Notes under the pieces: model-generated
Seen by the model: the letters and a program-made list of their open reading frames with translations, nothing else
Told to the model about the DNA's origin: nothing
The model's database searches: none
Shown: positions 40,967 to 51,900 of the stretch, one piece after another
Layout of the letters: each line of letters opens with the position of its first letter
How positions within the stretch are numbered: the first letter of the stretch is position 1
Assembly: GCA_934565855.1 (NCBI GenBank)
Contig: CAKTIO010000003.1
Coordinates: 1-64,000, forward strand
Reading direction: 5' to 3'
DNA from: an uncultured Dysosmobacter sp.
GTDB taxonomy: Bacteria; Bacillota; Clostridia; Oscillospirales; Oscillospiraceae
DNA length: 64,000 nucleotides
Position numbers and translations under genes: made by a program

Positions 40967-41000
40967 TGTAACCAGTGCTGTAACCTTGGTATGGTATGAT
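40967..41000 (+). promoter_or_regulatory. TGTAACC direct-repeat promoter, copy 3
   Basis: TGTAACC at 40967-40973 and 40979-40985, nine bases, TATGAT (40995-41000) with TGG ahead. The geometry is identical to the sites at 8762 and 15556. The following leader has two perfect hairpins (GCCATCGACC/GGTCGATGGC near 41030 and TGTCTTGC/GCAAGACA near 41050) before the riboswitch. Confidence 0.65.
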
Positions 41001-41106
41001 GTAGTCAAACAGAGGGAGGATCGGCGAGCCATCGACCGGTCGATGGCTGTCTTGCACGCAAGACAGCAGTCCCTTCTGTATTTCCGCGCGGGGAGCCGCG
41101 TATCAT

Positions 41107-41194
41107 ACACTGTAAGGGCAAACCGCTCCGAAAGGGCGGGACGCAAAGTCAGGGAGCTAAAGCGGACCCTTCCGCCATGCCTGCCCGACCGCCA
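41107..41194 (+). promoter_or_regulatory. c-di-GMP-I (GEMM-I) riboswitch aptamer
   Basis: AGGGCAAACC, a hairpin closed by a CGAAAG tetraloop, GGGACGCAAAG, GAGCTAAAGCGG and the 3' part GCCATGCCTGCCCGACC follow in the order of the GEMM-I consensus. There is no terminator T-run before the gene, so the output is probably translational. Confidence 0.9.
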
Positions 41195-41227
41195 GGATTT
41201 CACTCTTATGAAATGGAGATTGAGAAA

Positions 41228-44044
41228 ATGGCAAAGAAGAAACTGCAAAAAGCATTGGCGCTGCTCATGGCGTTCAGTATGACCATGAGCCTGCTCAGCG
41301 TCACCGCCTTCGCCGAGGGCGGAGAGGACAGCTCTGAAGAAACCGCGGAGGTCGTCCATGAGCACAACCGGGTCAAATGTAAGACCTGTGATGGTACCCA
41401 TCAGGTACAGAAAACGCAGTCCTGTCCGGATTGCGACGGCGAGGTCGCGGATGTTCCTATGGTGACTTGTCCTGACTGTGACGGAGAAAAGGGGTATAAA
41501 ACATGGGACTTCAAGCATCCCTGTCCCATCTGCAATGAGCATGGCTGTGAAAATAATCCAAATTGTAATTCTGGCTATGAAATTTATTGGGTCGACTGTA
41601 AGACCTGCGGAGGTACCGGGGAAGTTCCCGCCCCCGGTAGCAATGTTTGTTCTACCTGCAAAGGCAAGGGAGAAATCTCTGTAGCAGTGGAATGTCCCGA
41701 CTGCGAGGATGGTAAGGTCGATTGCCCCAGAAAGGGTCAGGACTTTGGCGAGGGTGTGCTGGTGTCCGTCAATGAAGACGGGGAAGGAACTCTCCGCTAC
41801 ACCTGCCCGGACTGCGGCGCTTCCTACGATGAGGAGGATATCTTAGACGCGGAGGAGACGGAAGCGCTCATCGCCAGCCATGTGGATGTGACGATAGCGC
41901 CGGAAAAGACCTCTCTGGATGTGCCTGCCGCTTCTGCCGGAGAAGACGAAGAAGTGCCGAAGCGCAGCGCGGCGGGACAGGAGGTTGCCTACATTCTGAA
42001 GGTGACCAATGGCAATCAGGTGGCGGCGAAGAACATCACCGTGACCGTTGCGCTGGATGACACTGCCTGTGAGGTGGCGGCAAGTCCCTCTGCCAATGTA
42101 GTGGTAGACGAGGAAACCAACACCGTGACCTGGACCATTGAGGAACTGGCGAAGGGCGGAGAGGTCCAGCTTAAAATTACCGCCAAGACCTCGGAAAACG
42201 CCCAACTGGGCGGCAACGTCCAGGCGGAGCTGACTGCGGCGATGGGCGAGCGCACCCTGACCTCCGGTACAGCCAGTGTACACATCAATAAGTACGCCGC
42301 TACGAAGACAATTTATCTGGCTGGTGCCAATCAGGGTTATCATCACGGAAGTACCGCCAGCAGGGAAGTTCCCACCCGTGTGGCGAACAAATCCGGTATG
42401 ACACTGGATGACTTTGAGAACGCCGTGTTCTCCTTTGATGGAAATGGCGTATTCTACGATTATAATATTGATCCCCGCACCGATGCCGCAGGCGTGGTAG
42501 TCAACGGCTATGATGGACGCATCTGGCGGTGTGTGGGCTTTGTTCCCTATGCGGGCTATAGCTTGAACTACGAGGCGGCACAGCAGGAAAAGTATTTCTT
42601 CAGTGAAAGTGAAGAGGATGGTTTCCGGTCCGGTTCCTTTGAGGAAGCACAGGCTTACGTTGTGGAACAGGGCGGTGTGCTGTACGGCGAGAAAGCCAAC
42701 GAGGACAACATCCACGCATTGGAAAATAATCTCAAGGATGGGTATGTCACCGTCATGTCCGTCTGGTCCATTGCTGCGCAGAGCGAGCTGGAGCATAAGA
42801 ACTACGGCGAACTGACCATCGATCCCGTGGACGCTGTGGACTATCAGCCCACCAGCAGCGGTGTTAAAGTGGAAGCTGGAGCTGTGACCGTCCCGGAGGG
42901 CGGTATCAACGGCAAGCACGGCTTTGACTGCCAGCTGACCATCACCATCTCCGCCGATGCGCCGGAGAAGCTCCATGTGAACCTCTGCGATGCGTTGGAG
43001 GATCTCAGCGAAAAGATCAACGCTGTGGACCACAACGGCGTTCAGCCCGGCGATGTCATCCGTTACCAGGTGCAGGTGGTGAACAACAGCGGCAAGAACT
43101 ACAGCTATACCGCAGGCTCCGCCGCCGTGGGTACGCTGCCGGATGCAGCCGCCACGGAGACCAGCAATCTCGGCACGGGCTTTGAGGGCTATCTCATTGC
43201 CAGTGATAACAGCTATTGCCCCATTCCCCGCCGGGTGCTGAATCCCCTGCTGAAGGAGCTGGGCGTGACCATTTACACATTGGACGATGAAAGCATCGGC
43301 AAGCTGCTGCGGGCAAGGGGCTACGGTCCCGCAGAGGGCGAGGACCCCATGACCGACGCGGAGATCACGCAGAGCTATTTGGGCTGGTACTATCTGGACT
43401 GCCTGAACTGCAACCGCGGTGAGGACGAACAGGCGACCAGCTTCCAGGACCTGCAGGGCTATGAGCTGGCACAGCTCACCAATGCCGTTACCGGAAGAGC
43501 CGTTCTGGAGACCTGCCCCGATGTGGCGGAGGGCTTCTATTACTTCTTCTATGGTGTGAATTACACCTTCAACGGGCAGGGCATTTACCAGTGCATGGCG
43601 GAGAACGGCAAGACCGGCTCTCCCGCAGACCGTGCGCTGTCTGCTGCCCTCTCCGGTAAGGGGGACGCAATCCTGTTCACCAGTATGGCGGGAGAGACTA
43701 CCAACAACGGCTTCCAGAACACCCGCTTTGGTATGGGCGTCCAGTTTGATATGGGTGTAACGGCGGATCCCCCCAAGCCCACTCCCGATCCGGGTCCCGG
43801 ACCCAGCGATGACGGACATCCCGTGGACGATCCCACCGACATTCCGGAGGACCCCACCCCGCTGGACCCCGGTCCCCAGCCGGAGGACCCGGAAACACCC
43901 GATCTGCCTGACATCCCCGATGAGGACGTTCCGCTGACGGACATTCCCAAGACCGGAGACGCTGCCGCCATGTGGCTGGCGCTGTCCGCTGTGTCTGCCG
44001 CAGGGCTGTTCATCGTGACCTGGAAGCGCAGAGAAAAGACGTAG
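41228..44044 (+). CDS. Sortase-anchored surface protein with a cysteine-rich zinc-knuckle-like array
   Basis: 938 residues. Signal peptide about 1-30. Residues 51-210 contain many CxxC pairs, mostly in CPDCDG, CKTCGGTG and CSTCKGKG contexts that resemble the DnaJ zinc-finger repeat. A DUF11-like beta domain (about 245-355) follows, then a long region without recognised domains. A Pro/Asp-rich linker precedes the sorting signal IPKTG (906-910), hydrophobic segment and RREKT tail. GGAG lies nine bases ahead of the chosen ATG; an in-frame ATG at 41213 is less well placed. It is regulated like the adhesin at 15728, by a TGTAACC promoter plus a c-di-GMP riboswitch. A DnaJ-like array outside the cell is unusual. 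Confidence 0.85.
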   Translation: MAKKKLQKALALLMAFSMTMSLLSVTAFAEGGEDSSEETAEVVHEHNRVKCKTCDGTHQVQKTQSCPDCDGEVADVPMVTCPDCDGEKGYKTWDFKHPCPICNEHGCENNPNCNSGYEIYWVDCKTCGGTGEVPAPGSNVCSTCKGKGEISVAVECPDCEDGKVDCPRKGQDFGEGVLVSVNEDGEGTLRYTCPDCGASYDEEDILDAEETEALIASHVDVTIAPEKTSLDVPAASAGEDEEVPKRSAAGQEVAYILKVTNGNQVAAKNITVTVALDDTACEVAASPSANVVVDEETNTVTWTIEELAKGGEVQLKITAKTSENAQLGGNVQAELTAAMGERTLTSGTASVHINKYAATKTIYLAGANQGYHHGSTASREVPTRVANKSGMTLDDFENAVFSFDGNGVFYDYNIDPRTDAAGVVVNGYDGRIWRCVGFVPYAGYSLNYEAAQQEKYFFSESEEDGFRSGSFEEAQAYVVEQGGVLYGEKANEDNIHALENNLKDGYVTVMSVWSIAAQSELEHKNYGELTIDPVDAVDYQPTSSGVKVEAGAVTVPEGGINGKHGFDCQLTITISADAPEKLHVNLCDALEDLSEKINAVDHNGVQPGDVIRYQVQVVNNSGKNYSYTAGSAAVGTLPDAAATETSNLGTGFEGYLIASDNSYCPIPRRVLNPLLKELGVTIYTLDDESIGKLLRARGYGPAEGEDPMTDAEITQSYLGWYYLDCLNCNRGEDEQATSFQDLQGYELAQLTNAVTGRAVLETCPDVAEGFYYFFYGVNYTFNGQGIYQCMAENGKTGSPADRALSAALSGKGDAILFTSMAGETTNNGFQNTRFGMGVQFDMGVTADPPKPTPDPGPGPSDDGHPVDDPTDIPEDPTPLDPGPQPEDPETPDLPDIPDEDVPLTDIPKTGDAAAMWLALSAVSAAGLFIVTWKRREKT

Positions 44045-44065
44045 GAATAAAGCAGAAACCCCTTC

Positions 44066-44096
44066 AGCCCCCGGCGGTATCAGCCGGGGGCTTTTC
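44066..44096 (+). terminator. Rho-independent terminator of the surface-protein gene
   Basis: AGCCCCCGGC and GCCGGGGGCT arms followed by TTTCC. Confidence 0.75.
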
Positions 44097-44113
44097 CTGC
44101 GCGGCTATGGAAA

Positions 44114-44159
44114 GGACCCGTCCCCCACGGCAAAGCGGGGACGGGTCCCTTCTTTTTTG
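44114..44159. terminator. Second terminator hairpin between convergent genes
   Basis: GGACCCGTCCCC and GGGGACGGGTCC are perfect 12-bp arms. A T-rich tail on the plus strand and TTTCC on the minus strand allow it to serve both directions, including the end of the leftward gene at 44163. Confidence 0.7.
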
Positions 44160-44162
44160 TAT

Positions 44163-44708
44163 TTACCGGCTTGAAAAAACAGACTCCAGAGCGGTCCCGG
44201 CGGTCAAGCGCAGGGCTTCTGCCAGCGCCTCCTGCCGTGAAAGGGACCCGCTGACAAGGAAATGTCCCGTCTGTGGGCAGAACGAAGCGGAAAAACTGCC
44301 GGTCGCCGCATCGGGCTCTATCACCTGAAGCAGAGCGACGGTGTGTTCCCAGGACCGGTCCGGCAGAAGAGACAGGATCTCCGTTGGCGTATGGTAATTT
44401 TCCGGAGACCGTGCAAAAACATTCCAGAGCTGCCCCGGAACAGGAAGCGTGACCACCAGTGTCCAGTCATTTTCCTCCGGCAGCTGATCGCCATCTATGG
44501 AGAGCGTTCCCTCATAGGACCCATGTCCCAGTAAATTGCGCCTGTCACAGCCCCTTACGGCAATGGTGTGTGTAACGGCATAGCCGGGGTCGCTGAAGGA
44601 ATATTCCGTGGCTTCAAAGGTTCGGTCAATGCGTTTGGATTCGGGTATCAGCACAATGGCTGCGATGAGCAGAACGGCAATGCCCAGAAACGCGATTCGC
44701 TGCTTCAT
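44163..44708 (-). CDS. Membrane-anchored extracytoplasmic protein of unknown function
   Basis: 181 residues. One N-terminal hydrophobic segment (about 5-21) after MKQR would act as an uncleaved anchor or signal peptide. The rest is a mixed beta-type domain with two cysteines (in RGCDRR and SFCPQTG) and no family I recognise. GGAGGAG lies just ahead of the ATG. It is transcribed leftward after the racemase-like gene (58-base gap), so the two may form an operon. Confidence 0.65.
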   Translation of the reverse strand: MKQRIAFLGIAVLLIAAIVLIPESKRIDRTFEATEYSFSDPGYAVTHTIAVRGCDRRNLLGHGSYEGTLSIDGDQLPEENDWTLVVTLPVPGQLWNVFARSPENYHTPTEILSLLPDRSWEHTVALLQVIEPDAATGSFSASFCPQTGHFLVSGSLSRQEALAEALRLTAGTALESVFSSR

Positions 44709-44765
44709 GGAACTCCTCCTTTGCGAAGTAGGTGAAATGGTTTTCGCAACCGGAAGCCGGCAGGC

Positions 44766-45461
44766 TTAATCAGCAAGGATCAGGTCCACAAGGGTGTTGA
44801 TATGCACCTGCATGACATCAATGTAGGGAACAGGCAGCTGGACTGCGTGGAAGATCAGCGGCAGCTCGGTGCATCCAAGCACCACCGCCTGCACCTGCTC
44901 CTCCCGGATGCTCCGTTCCGCGATTCGCCGGAAGGCGTCCCGCGTGTCCGGCAGGACCCTTCCAAGCTCCAGCTCGGTCTCGATCTTGGCGCCAATGTAA
45001 TTTTTTTCATCCTCCGCCGGGGTAACGACCTCCACGCCGCGGGCGGCAAAGGACCGCTGGAAGAAGGAGCCGTTCATGGTGGGCAGGGTCCCTAAAAGAC
45101 AGACCTTGCGATAGCCCTGCCTTGCGGCGTAGTCCCGCGCTGCATCGACCATGCTGACCAGCGGGATGGGCGATTGCTCCGCCAGTCTGTCAAAAACGAT
45201 ATGGGGAGTGATGCCAGTCAGCGCGGCATACTGCGCGCCCGCAGCCGCCAGATTTTGGATGCCCCGAAGGAGATATGCCGCCAGTCCCTCGTAGTCCTGC
45301 CGTTCACAAAAGCTCAGTACCTCAAACACGCTGAGACTTTCAATAGTGAGGTTCGGAAAAAAATTCCGCCCGGATTTCCGCTGCACCCCGTATTCGATCC
45401 CTTTGTAATATGCAATGGTCGATTCCGGCCCGGTCCCGCCGATCAAGCCCAATTTGTTCAT
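44766..45461 (-). CDS. Aspartate/glutamate racemase homologue lacking the first catalytic cysteine
   Basis: 231 residues of the Asp/Glu/hydantoin racemase family, starting MNKLGLIGGTGPEST. Active racemases use two cysteines. The second is present (C197 in VVLGCTELP). The first, expected in a CNTxH-like motif, is replaced: the aligned segment reads LTGITPH with Gly at position 83. E. coli YgeA has Thr there and still works in one direction, so a changed activity is possible. GAGGT precedes the ATG at 45461. It lies next to surface and wall genes, where D-amino acids would be relevant. Confidence 0.75.
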   Translation of the reverse strand: MNKLGLIGGTGPESTIAYYKGIEYGVQRKSGRNFFPNLTIESLSVFEVLSFCERQDYEGLAAYLLRGIQNLAAAGAQYAALTGITPHIVFDRLAEQSPIPLVSMVDAARDYAARQGYRKVCLLGTLPTMNGSFFQRSFAARGVEVVTPAEDEKNYIGAKIETELELGRVLPDTRDAFRRIAERSIREEQVQAVVLGCTELPLIFHAVQLPVPYIDVMQVHINTLVDLILAD

Positions 45462-45642
45462 ATGCTCTACCTCTTTCCGTAGCTTCTGATAACTGATTGT
45501 ATCATACCGCCGTCCGTTGTGGAAGCGGATGCCGGAAAACTGTTCCAAATCCCTAACCATTGGTTAATATTTTTCCGGAATACTTTCCCATACAATGGTC
45601 TTACAGTGGAACCCCTATTTCAAAGAAAGGAGGATATACAGC

Positions 45643-45882
45643 TTGTACCGGAAATACATATCAGCCGTTGCGCCGCTTGCCAACAATATTTTACAGGTTG
45701 ATTTTGCATCCGGCAGCCGCCTGCTTCTGGATATGAAGCCCTATCTGGATAAGCTTCGCTTTCGGGCGCTGGCAGACCCCGCTGTCTGGGACAGCGCCGT
45801 GACCAACGGCATTTTTGTCCGCTTCGGCGATGTGGAGCTGAGCCATGATGAGCTTTTGTTCATGGCAGAGCGGGAACACTGA
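45643..45882 (+). CDS. DUF2442-family small protein
   Basis: 79 residues, with DMKPYLDKLRFRALADPAVWDS and VRFGDVELSHDEL matching the DUF2442 pattern, a small domain often found beside DUF4160 or in toxin-antitoxin-like pairs. The start is a TTG at 45643, chosen because AGGAGG lies nine bases upstream; an in-frame ATG at 45595 has no such site. It is followed 28 bases later by the giant surface protein. No partner gene is recognised. A short palindrome, AACCATTGGTT (near 45557-45567), precedes the presumed promoter region. Confidence 0.7.
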   Translation: MYRKYISAVAPLANNILQVDFASGSRLLLDMKPYLDKLRFRALADPAVWDSAVTNGIFVRFGDVELSHDELLFMAEREH

Positions 45883-45910
45883 TGAGATCATGGAAGGAAG
45901 GGAGAAGCAT

Positions 45911-48900
45911 ATGAGTAAGAACCGACCGGCCCCACGCTGGACCCGGCGGATGTGCAGTCTGCTGGTTAGCCTGGCGCTGGGCGTCAGCCTGCTGCCTGCC
46001 CCTGCGCTGGCGGCGGACAGCGGCGGCGATGCCGACCGCACCGTTTTTGACGCACTGGGCTTTGACACCAAAGCGCCGGAGGGCTACCAGCAGGACGAGG
46101 GGCTTTCCGGCACCCCCTACGGCAAGACCTATACCACAATGGCGGAGGTGGATGAGCTGTTCACCTTTGAGCCGAAGCGGAATTCCGGAGCCAAAAGCGA
46201 CGCCCTGTATAGCGGACTTTATGGACATGAGCGGGACCTGCTGGAGGATGCGGTGGACACCCTGGGCAGCCCCAGCTCAGCCGCGGTGAACCTGAACGGG
46301 AGGGGCAGCTATAACGGTCCCATTTCCCTGCAGGTAGAGGGCAATTTTTCCCGGGACAACCGCGGGCAGAAAAAGAACACGGCGTTCATCAATATCAACT
46401 TTGTTTCTGTGTCGGCAGATGACACGGAGGTTTGGAACAAGGTACAGCAGAACAAGGGCGCTCTGGTGAACCTGGACCTGGGTGTGATGGACCCCGTCAG
46501 CGGAAGCCTGGACGTGTTCTACCGTGCTACCCAGAACGCGGCGAAGTTTGACAGCGATATGGGAAATCTGCACCCGGAGAACGCCGGGGACGCTGTGCCG
46601 CTGTATTTGGGCAATCCGGGCGACGCTGTGCAGAAGACGTACTCGGACAGATCAACGACCGGGGAATACCTCTGGGAGTTCAAAAGCGCCTATATGGCGC
46701 AGAACTACATCGAGCTTGCCGCGGGTGATTTTGACGGGGACTCCGTGGATGAAATCGCCGTGTATCTGGGCGAGACCGGCAATCCCCGGGTAGAGGTCTG
46801 GAAGCTCCAGGACCAGACCGGAGACGGCTACCTCAACCCCGGACATTATGAGAAGAATATCATGGACATGTATGTTGATACCGGAACGCGCACCTGGAGG
46901 GTGGCATGGTCCTATCCGCTGAACCAGTACGGCACCAGCATTGTGCCCAACATGGTCAGCCTTGCCGCCGCCGACTACGACAAGGACGGGATCGACGATC
47001 TGGCGGTCTCCTGGGGCTATTTCGGCGGCGGGACCATTCAGCCCAGCCATGCGGTCATTATGATGGGTGCGGATAACAACAGGATGCTGACCCGCAGCTA
47101 TACCTTCCCCCTGACGGCAAACGGCACGGACGTCTACCGCGCCAGCTTTACCGCCGGAGACGTGGACAACGATGGATACAACGAGCTGGTCATGGGCGGC
47201 AGTCTTGCCAATTCCACCCTCAACAGCCGCTATCTCGCCATTTACGAGTGGCAGGGCGATGGCTTTGCCGTTTCCGCGCAGGAAAATTTCAATCTGTTTG
47301 AAGAGGAAAACGGTGTGCGGAAGTGGCAGAACATCAAGGATGAGAAGACCTATTACAGCATGCCCTATGCGCCTGCCAACATCGCCGTGGGCAAGCTCTA
47401 CGGCGTCAGCGAAGCCCCCTGCATCTATCTGGACAGTATCGTGATCCAGTACGGCAGCGATGGCTTCGACATTCTGGACCTGCTGACAAGACAGGTTTAC
47501 CCGCAGGAGGGGACCGCCCAGGCGGCGCTGTGTCCCTATGTGGAGTGGGGCGCCCGGACGGCGGACCTCACCGGCAGCGGGCAGGACCTGCTCTTCACAA
47601 TGGCAAATGTCACAAAAACCACCAGTTACCGCAATATTTACGAGCTGCTTCAGGTCACCTTTTCTGAGGCTTATCAGAACCTTTACAGCCTGCGGGGCGT
47701 TCGCCTGTCCAGAAGCGGCGATGCCTACAGCGCAGAGGCGGTATATACCCGGACAGCGGAATACAATGCAGACGGCAGCAACGTCCGCAACTTTGCGTCT
47801 CTGTCCTTCTGTCTGCCCAATACGGACAGTGACACCACCATCCTCCGCTACACCGGGGAGCATTCCTATACCTATGCCGATCCCGAGGTGCTGGCGGTGC
47901 TGGCGTCTCCACCCTACTTTGCCGATCTGGCGAACGGGGATGATGACAGCCAGATGATCGAGTCCTCCACCTCCTACAGCAGCACCCGGGGCAGCGGCAG
48001 CGGGACCAGCTACTCCAACTCCTTCTCCGTGGGCGTGTATACCAGCTGGGAGAAGAGCTTCAAGATCTTCGGCGTGGAGCTGTTCTCCGCCGAGGCGGAG
48101 GCGTCCATCAACAACACCTTTACCTGGGAGACCCAGAAGACCTCCTCGCTGGAATATGAGGTCACCTATTCCACCATGGCGGGACTGGACACCGTGGTGC
48201 TGTATTCCATGCCCATCGAGACGTATGTCTATGAGGCGCAGGTCCCTGATGGCAGCGGCGGCTATGATACCCAGACCATGACGGTGAACATCCCCTATGA
48301 GCCATCTGTCCAGACGCTGCCGCTGGCAGCGTATCAGGAGATCCAGCGGGAGTACGGCGGACTGCTGCCGGATGTGTCTCCCGCCCTGACCCACACCATC
48401 GGTGATCCCGGCAGCTATGCCTCCAGCGTGGGTAGCCTGCCTGCCGGGCGGACCCAGACGCTGGTTTATCAGGGCAATCCCTTCACCATCGGGCAGGGCA
48501 GCCAGAACACCCAGGAGCAGAGCATTGCCATGACCCATGAGGAGGAGAACAGCTTCAACTATGAGTTCGCCGTGGAGACGAAGGCGGGCGTAGGCGCCGG
48601 GGGCGTCACCGTGGGCATCACCGCGGGCTACAGCCACGGCGCGGGCAAGGTCCATATCTCTACCGCCGGGTCCAGTTATATCGGCACCATGAACGGACTG
48701 CCCACCCAGGCGGAGCAGTATGGCTACAGCTTTAACTGGCGGCTGGTGGGCTTCCTTTATCAGGACCGCTATCCCGTGGTGACATATCTGGTCACCGGCG
48801 TTAAGGAGCCGCCCCTGCTGCCGGAGAATTTCGGCGCGGACGAGGACGGGACTACCACGGACCGGATCACTCTGGAGTGGGATTATCCGGGAAACGCGGC

Positions 48901-51900
48901 AGGCTTTGTGCTGTACCGCTATTTCCAGTCTCCCTCCGCCTCTGGCTTTTATAAGCTCGGCACGGTCCAGGGCGGCGACTTTACCGTGGAAAACGGCGTG
49001 AAGCATTACCGCTATACGGATGAGGGACTCAGTCCCAACACGGGCTACCAGTACCGCATCCAGACCATCGGAATGTCCCTGCCCAATACCAGCATTCCCA
49101 GCGAAGCCTACAGCACCTACACCAAGCCGGAGACCGGCGTGCCGCAGGTGGCGGTCAGCGAGACCCGGCTGAACGCCTATCCGGACACGGTGGTCTGGAC
49201 CTCCGCCAATGTGACCAACCGGGCGGACCTGCCCGATGGCGCGAAGCTTTACTACCAGTGGCAGAAGCGGACCGCCCGGGGCGGCTGGGAGGATGCCGGC
49301 GGCGAGACCGGGCAGAGCCTGACGTTCCGCTATCCCTCCGCCGGAGTGGAGGGTGTCTACCGCTGCAAGGTCAGCGCCCTTGCCGACCAGAATCTGGTCA
49401 CGGCATACTCGCCGGAGGTCACCGTCGCCTTCCAGCGCCGGGCGGCGGAGATCACGTCGGTTACTGTCAGCGGCGATACCGTCACCGCTGTGGTGCGGGG
49501 CGCGGACGTGACCACCATCCCTGCCGGAACGGTCCGCTTTACTCTGAAGTCTGCCGGAGCGGAATCCGTTTACACCGCCAAGCTGGATGCCCGCGGTACG
49601 GCATCTGTGCATGTCAGCCCCGCGGACGGTGTTTACAAGGTCACTGCCAGCTACGGCGGCAGCAAGGTCTTCCTGCCAGCGGCATACGATCCGGAGACTC
49701 CGGTGTTTCTGGTCCGGGGCGTTGCCGGCGGGACCTATGTGGATGTGCAGGACAGCTATACCTATGGCGATACCTTTGATTTCGTCCGGTACACCGTGGA
49801 CGGGACCGGAGCCATCACCGGGCAGGCGGCGTTCCAGCCGGATGCCGCAGCCTATCAGGTACAGATCAGACGGAGCTGGAAAGCGGCAGGCGCCAACGCC
49901 TTCTATCTGTTCGGAGACGGATCAGACGCGGACGCATCCAAAGCGGTGCAGGCACGCTTTGCGGCAGGCTACGCCGGATGGGTGGGCAGCTACCGCCTGA
50001 CAGACGGCGGCAATACCTATGCCTTTACCGTCAAGCCCCGCGCTGCTGCCTTTACGGGGCTGCGGGACCAGACCTTCACGATGGACACCGTCAACGGGAT
50101 TGCCTCCGGCGCGAACCCTAACTATTTAAGCTCTTTGCTGACCTTTGAAAACTGTGCCGGATGGGAAAGCGACCGGACCATTCAAAGGCTGCAAAGCGGC
50201 ACGTCCAATGACGGCGGTTGGCTGCGGCTGGAGATCTTCGACACTGCCGGAAAGGCAGTGGAGCTTCCCATTCAGCATCCGGGCGTTTACGCGCTGCGCT
50301 ATGAAAACGGACTGCAAAGCGGCACCGTGGTGGATAATTACGACCTGACGCTGCCTGCGGCGACCCTGATCGTCACCGGGTCCACATACCCCGTCAGCGC
50401 GGCGGTGGCTGCGGGACAGGATACCTACGGTTCTGTGTCCGTGGAAAGCCCGGCGGGAGCCTCGGCTGCTCCGGTGGGGCAGACGCTGATCCTCCGCGCC
50501 GTGCCCAACGCGGGCTATGAGGTGGCTGGTTGGACCCTGAACGGTGCAGCCGTTTCCGGCAGCGCCGGACAGGAGACCCTGACCGTCACCCAAACGGCGG
50601 CGGGTACGGCAGCGGAGGTGTCCTTCCGGACGAAGGAGAACCGCCTGACCGTCACCACCCTGCCGGAGACGCCCACCGTCAACGGCGCGCCTGTGACCAA
50701 CACCGTTACAGCGGACGACAGCTATTTCCAGAGCGGAAATTCCTATTCCACCGGCTACGAGGTCACGTTCACTCCCGTGGCGGCAGAGGGCTGGCACTTT
50801 ACCGGATGGGAATACCATACCGGCGGGCAATCGCCCCAGTACAGCAGCGAGCCTGCCTTCACTGTCCGGATGCCGGACGGCAGCGTACAGCTGTATGCCA
50901 AGTTTGAGCGGGATACCTACGCCCTGACCCTGGGCGAACACCTGAACGCCTTTGTGGGCGGCAAGCCTGTGGAGATTCCTGCCGCTATCCCCGGCGATTC
51001 CGTCGTTACCGTCATGCCTGCGGCAGGCTACCATCTGGAAAGCGTTGATGGCTGGACCCTTACAGGCGGCACGGCGTTAGACCAGAGTGAAACGGCGCTG
51101 ACCTTCGTTCTGCTGCAAAATGCCGGGGTCACCGCCCAGGTGACGGCAGGTACCTACACCGTGGAGCTGGACGCGGAAAATCTCACCGGAGGAACGGCGG
51201 AAGCCACCCAAACCGGAGAGGTCTCCGGCGGCACACAGCTGACGTTTACCGCGGCGGCGGACCGGGGCTATGCCTTTGACGGCTGGTATGCCGGCAGCAG
51301 CCGCGTCAGCGGCGATGCCTGCTATACCTTTACCGTCAGTGAGGATGTGACCCTGACCCCCGTGTTCCGGCAGGAGACCGGAAGGTCCCTGACCTTTGGA
51401 GCAGGGGAGAACGGCTCTCTCAGCTGGACCATTCCCGGCGTGGACGGGGACGAATACCCCGGCAGCGAGGTGACCCTCTACCCCGGCGAGACCGTTACCT
51501 TTACCGCCGTTCCCAGGGGCGGCTACATGGTGGCTGGCTGGTCCAGAAATGGGCGCTTTACCCAGGGGACCCATAAGACTGCCGCCTATGCGTATGAGGA
51601 CGTGGAGGATGGTACAGACATTTCCGTGACCTTCAAGCCTGTGACCTATTTCACAGTTTCCTTTACGGCAGATGTCACCGCTGAGGCGGACGGAGCGGAC
51701 ATTTCCTCCGGTGCCTCCGTGGCGGCAGGCAGCCGGGTGGTGTTTACCTATCCTGGCACGGACCGGTATGTCAGCCAGTGGAGAAACGGGGAGGAGCTGC
51801 TCCAGGGTCCCGCACCGCAGCTGGTGGTGGAGGACCTGACCGGAGCCTTGGATATCTCCATCACCACGGAATTCGCCACGGTATACACCATTTCAGATGA

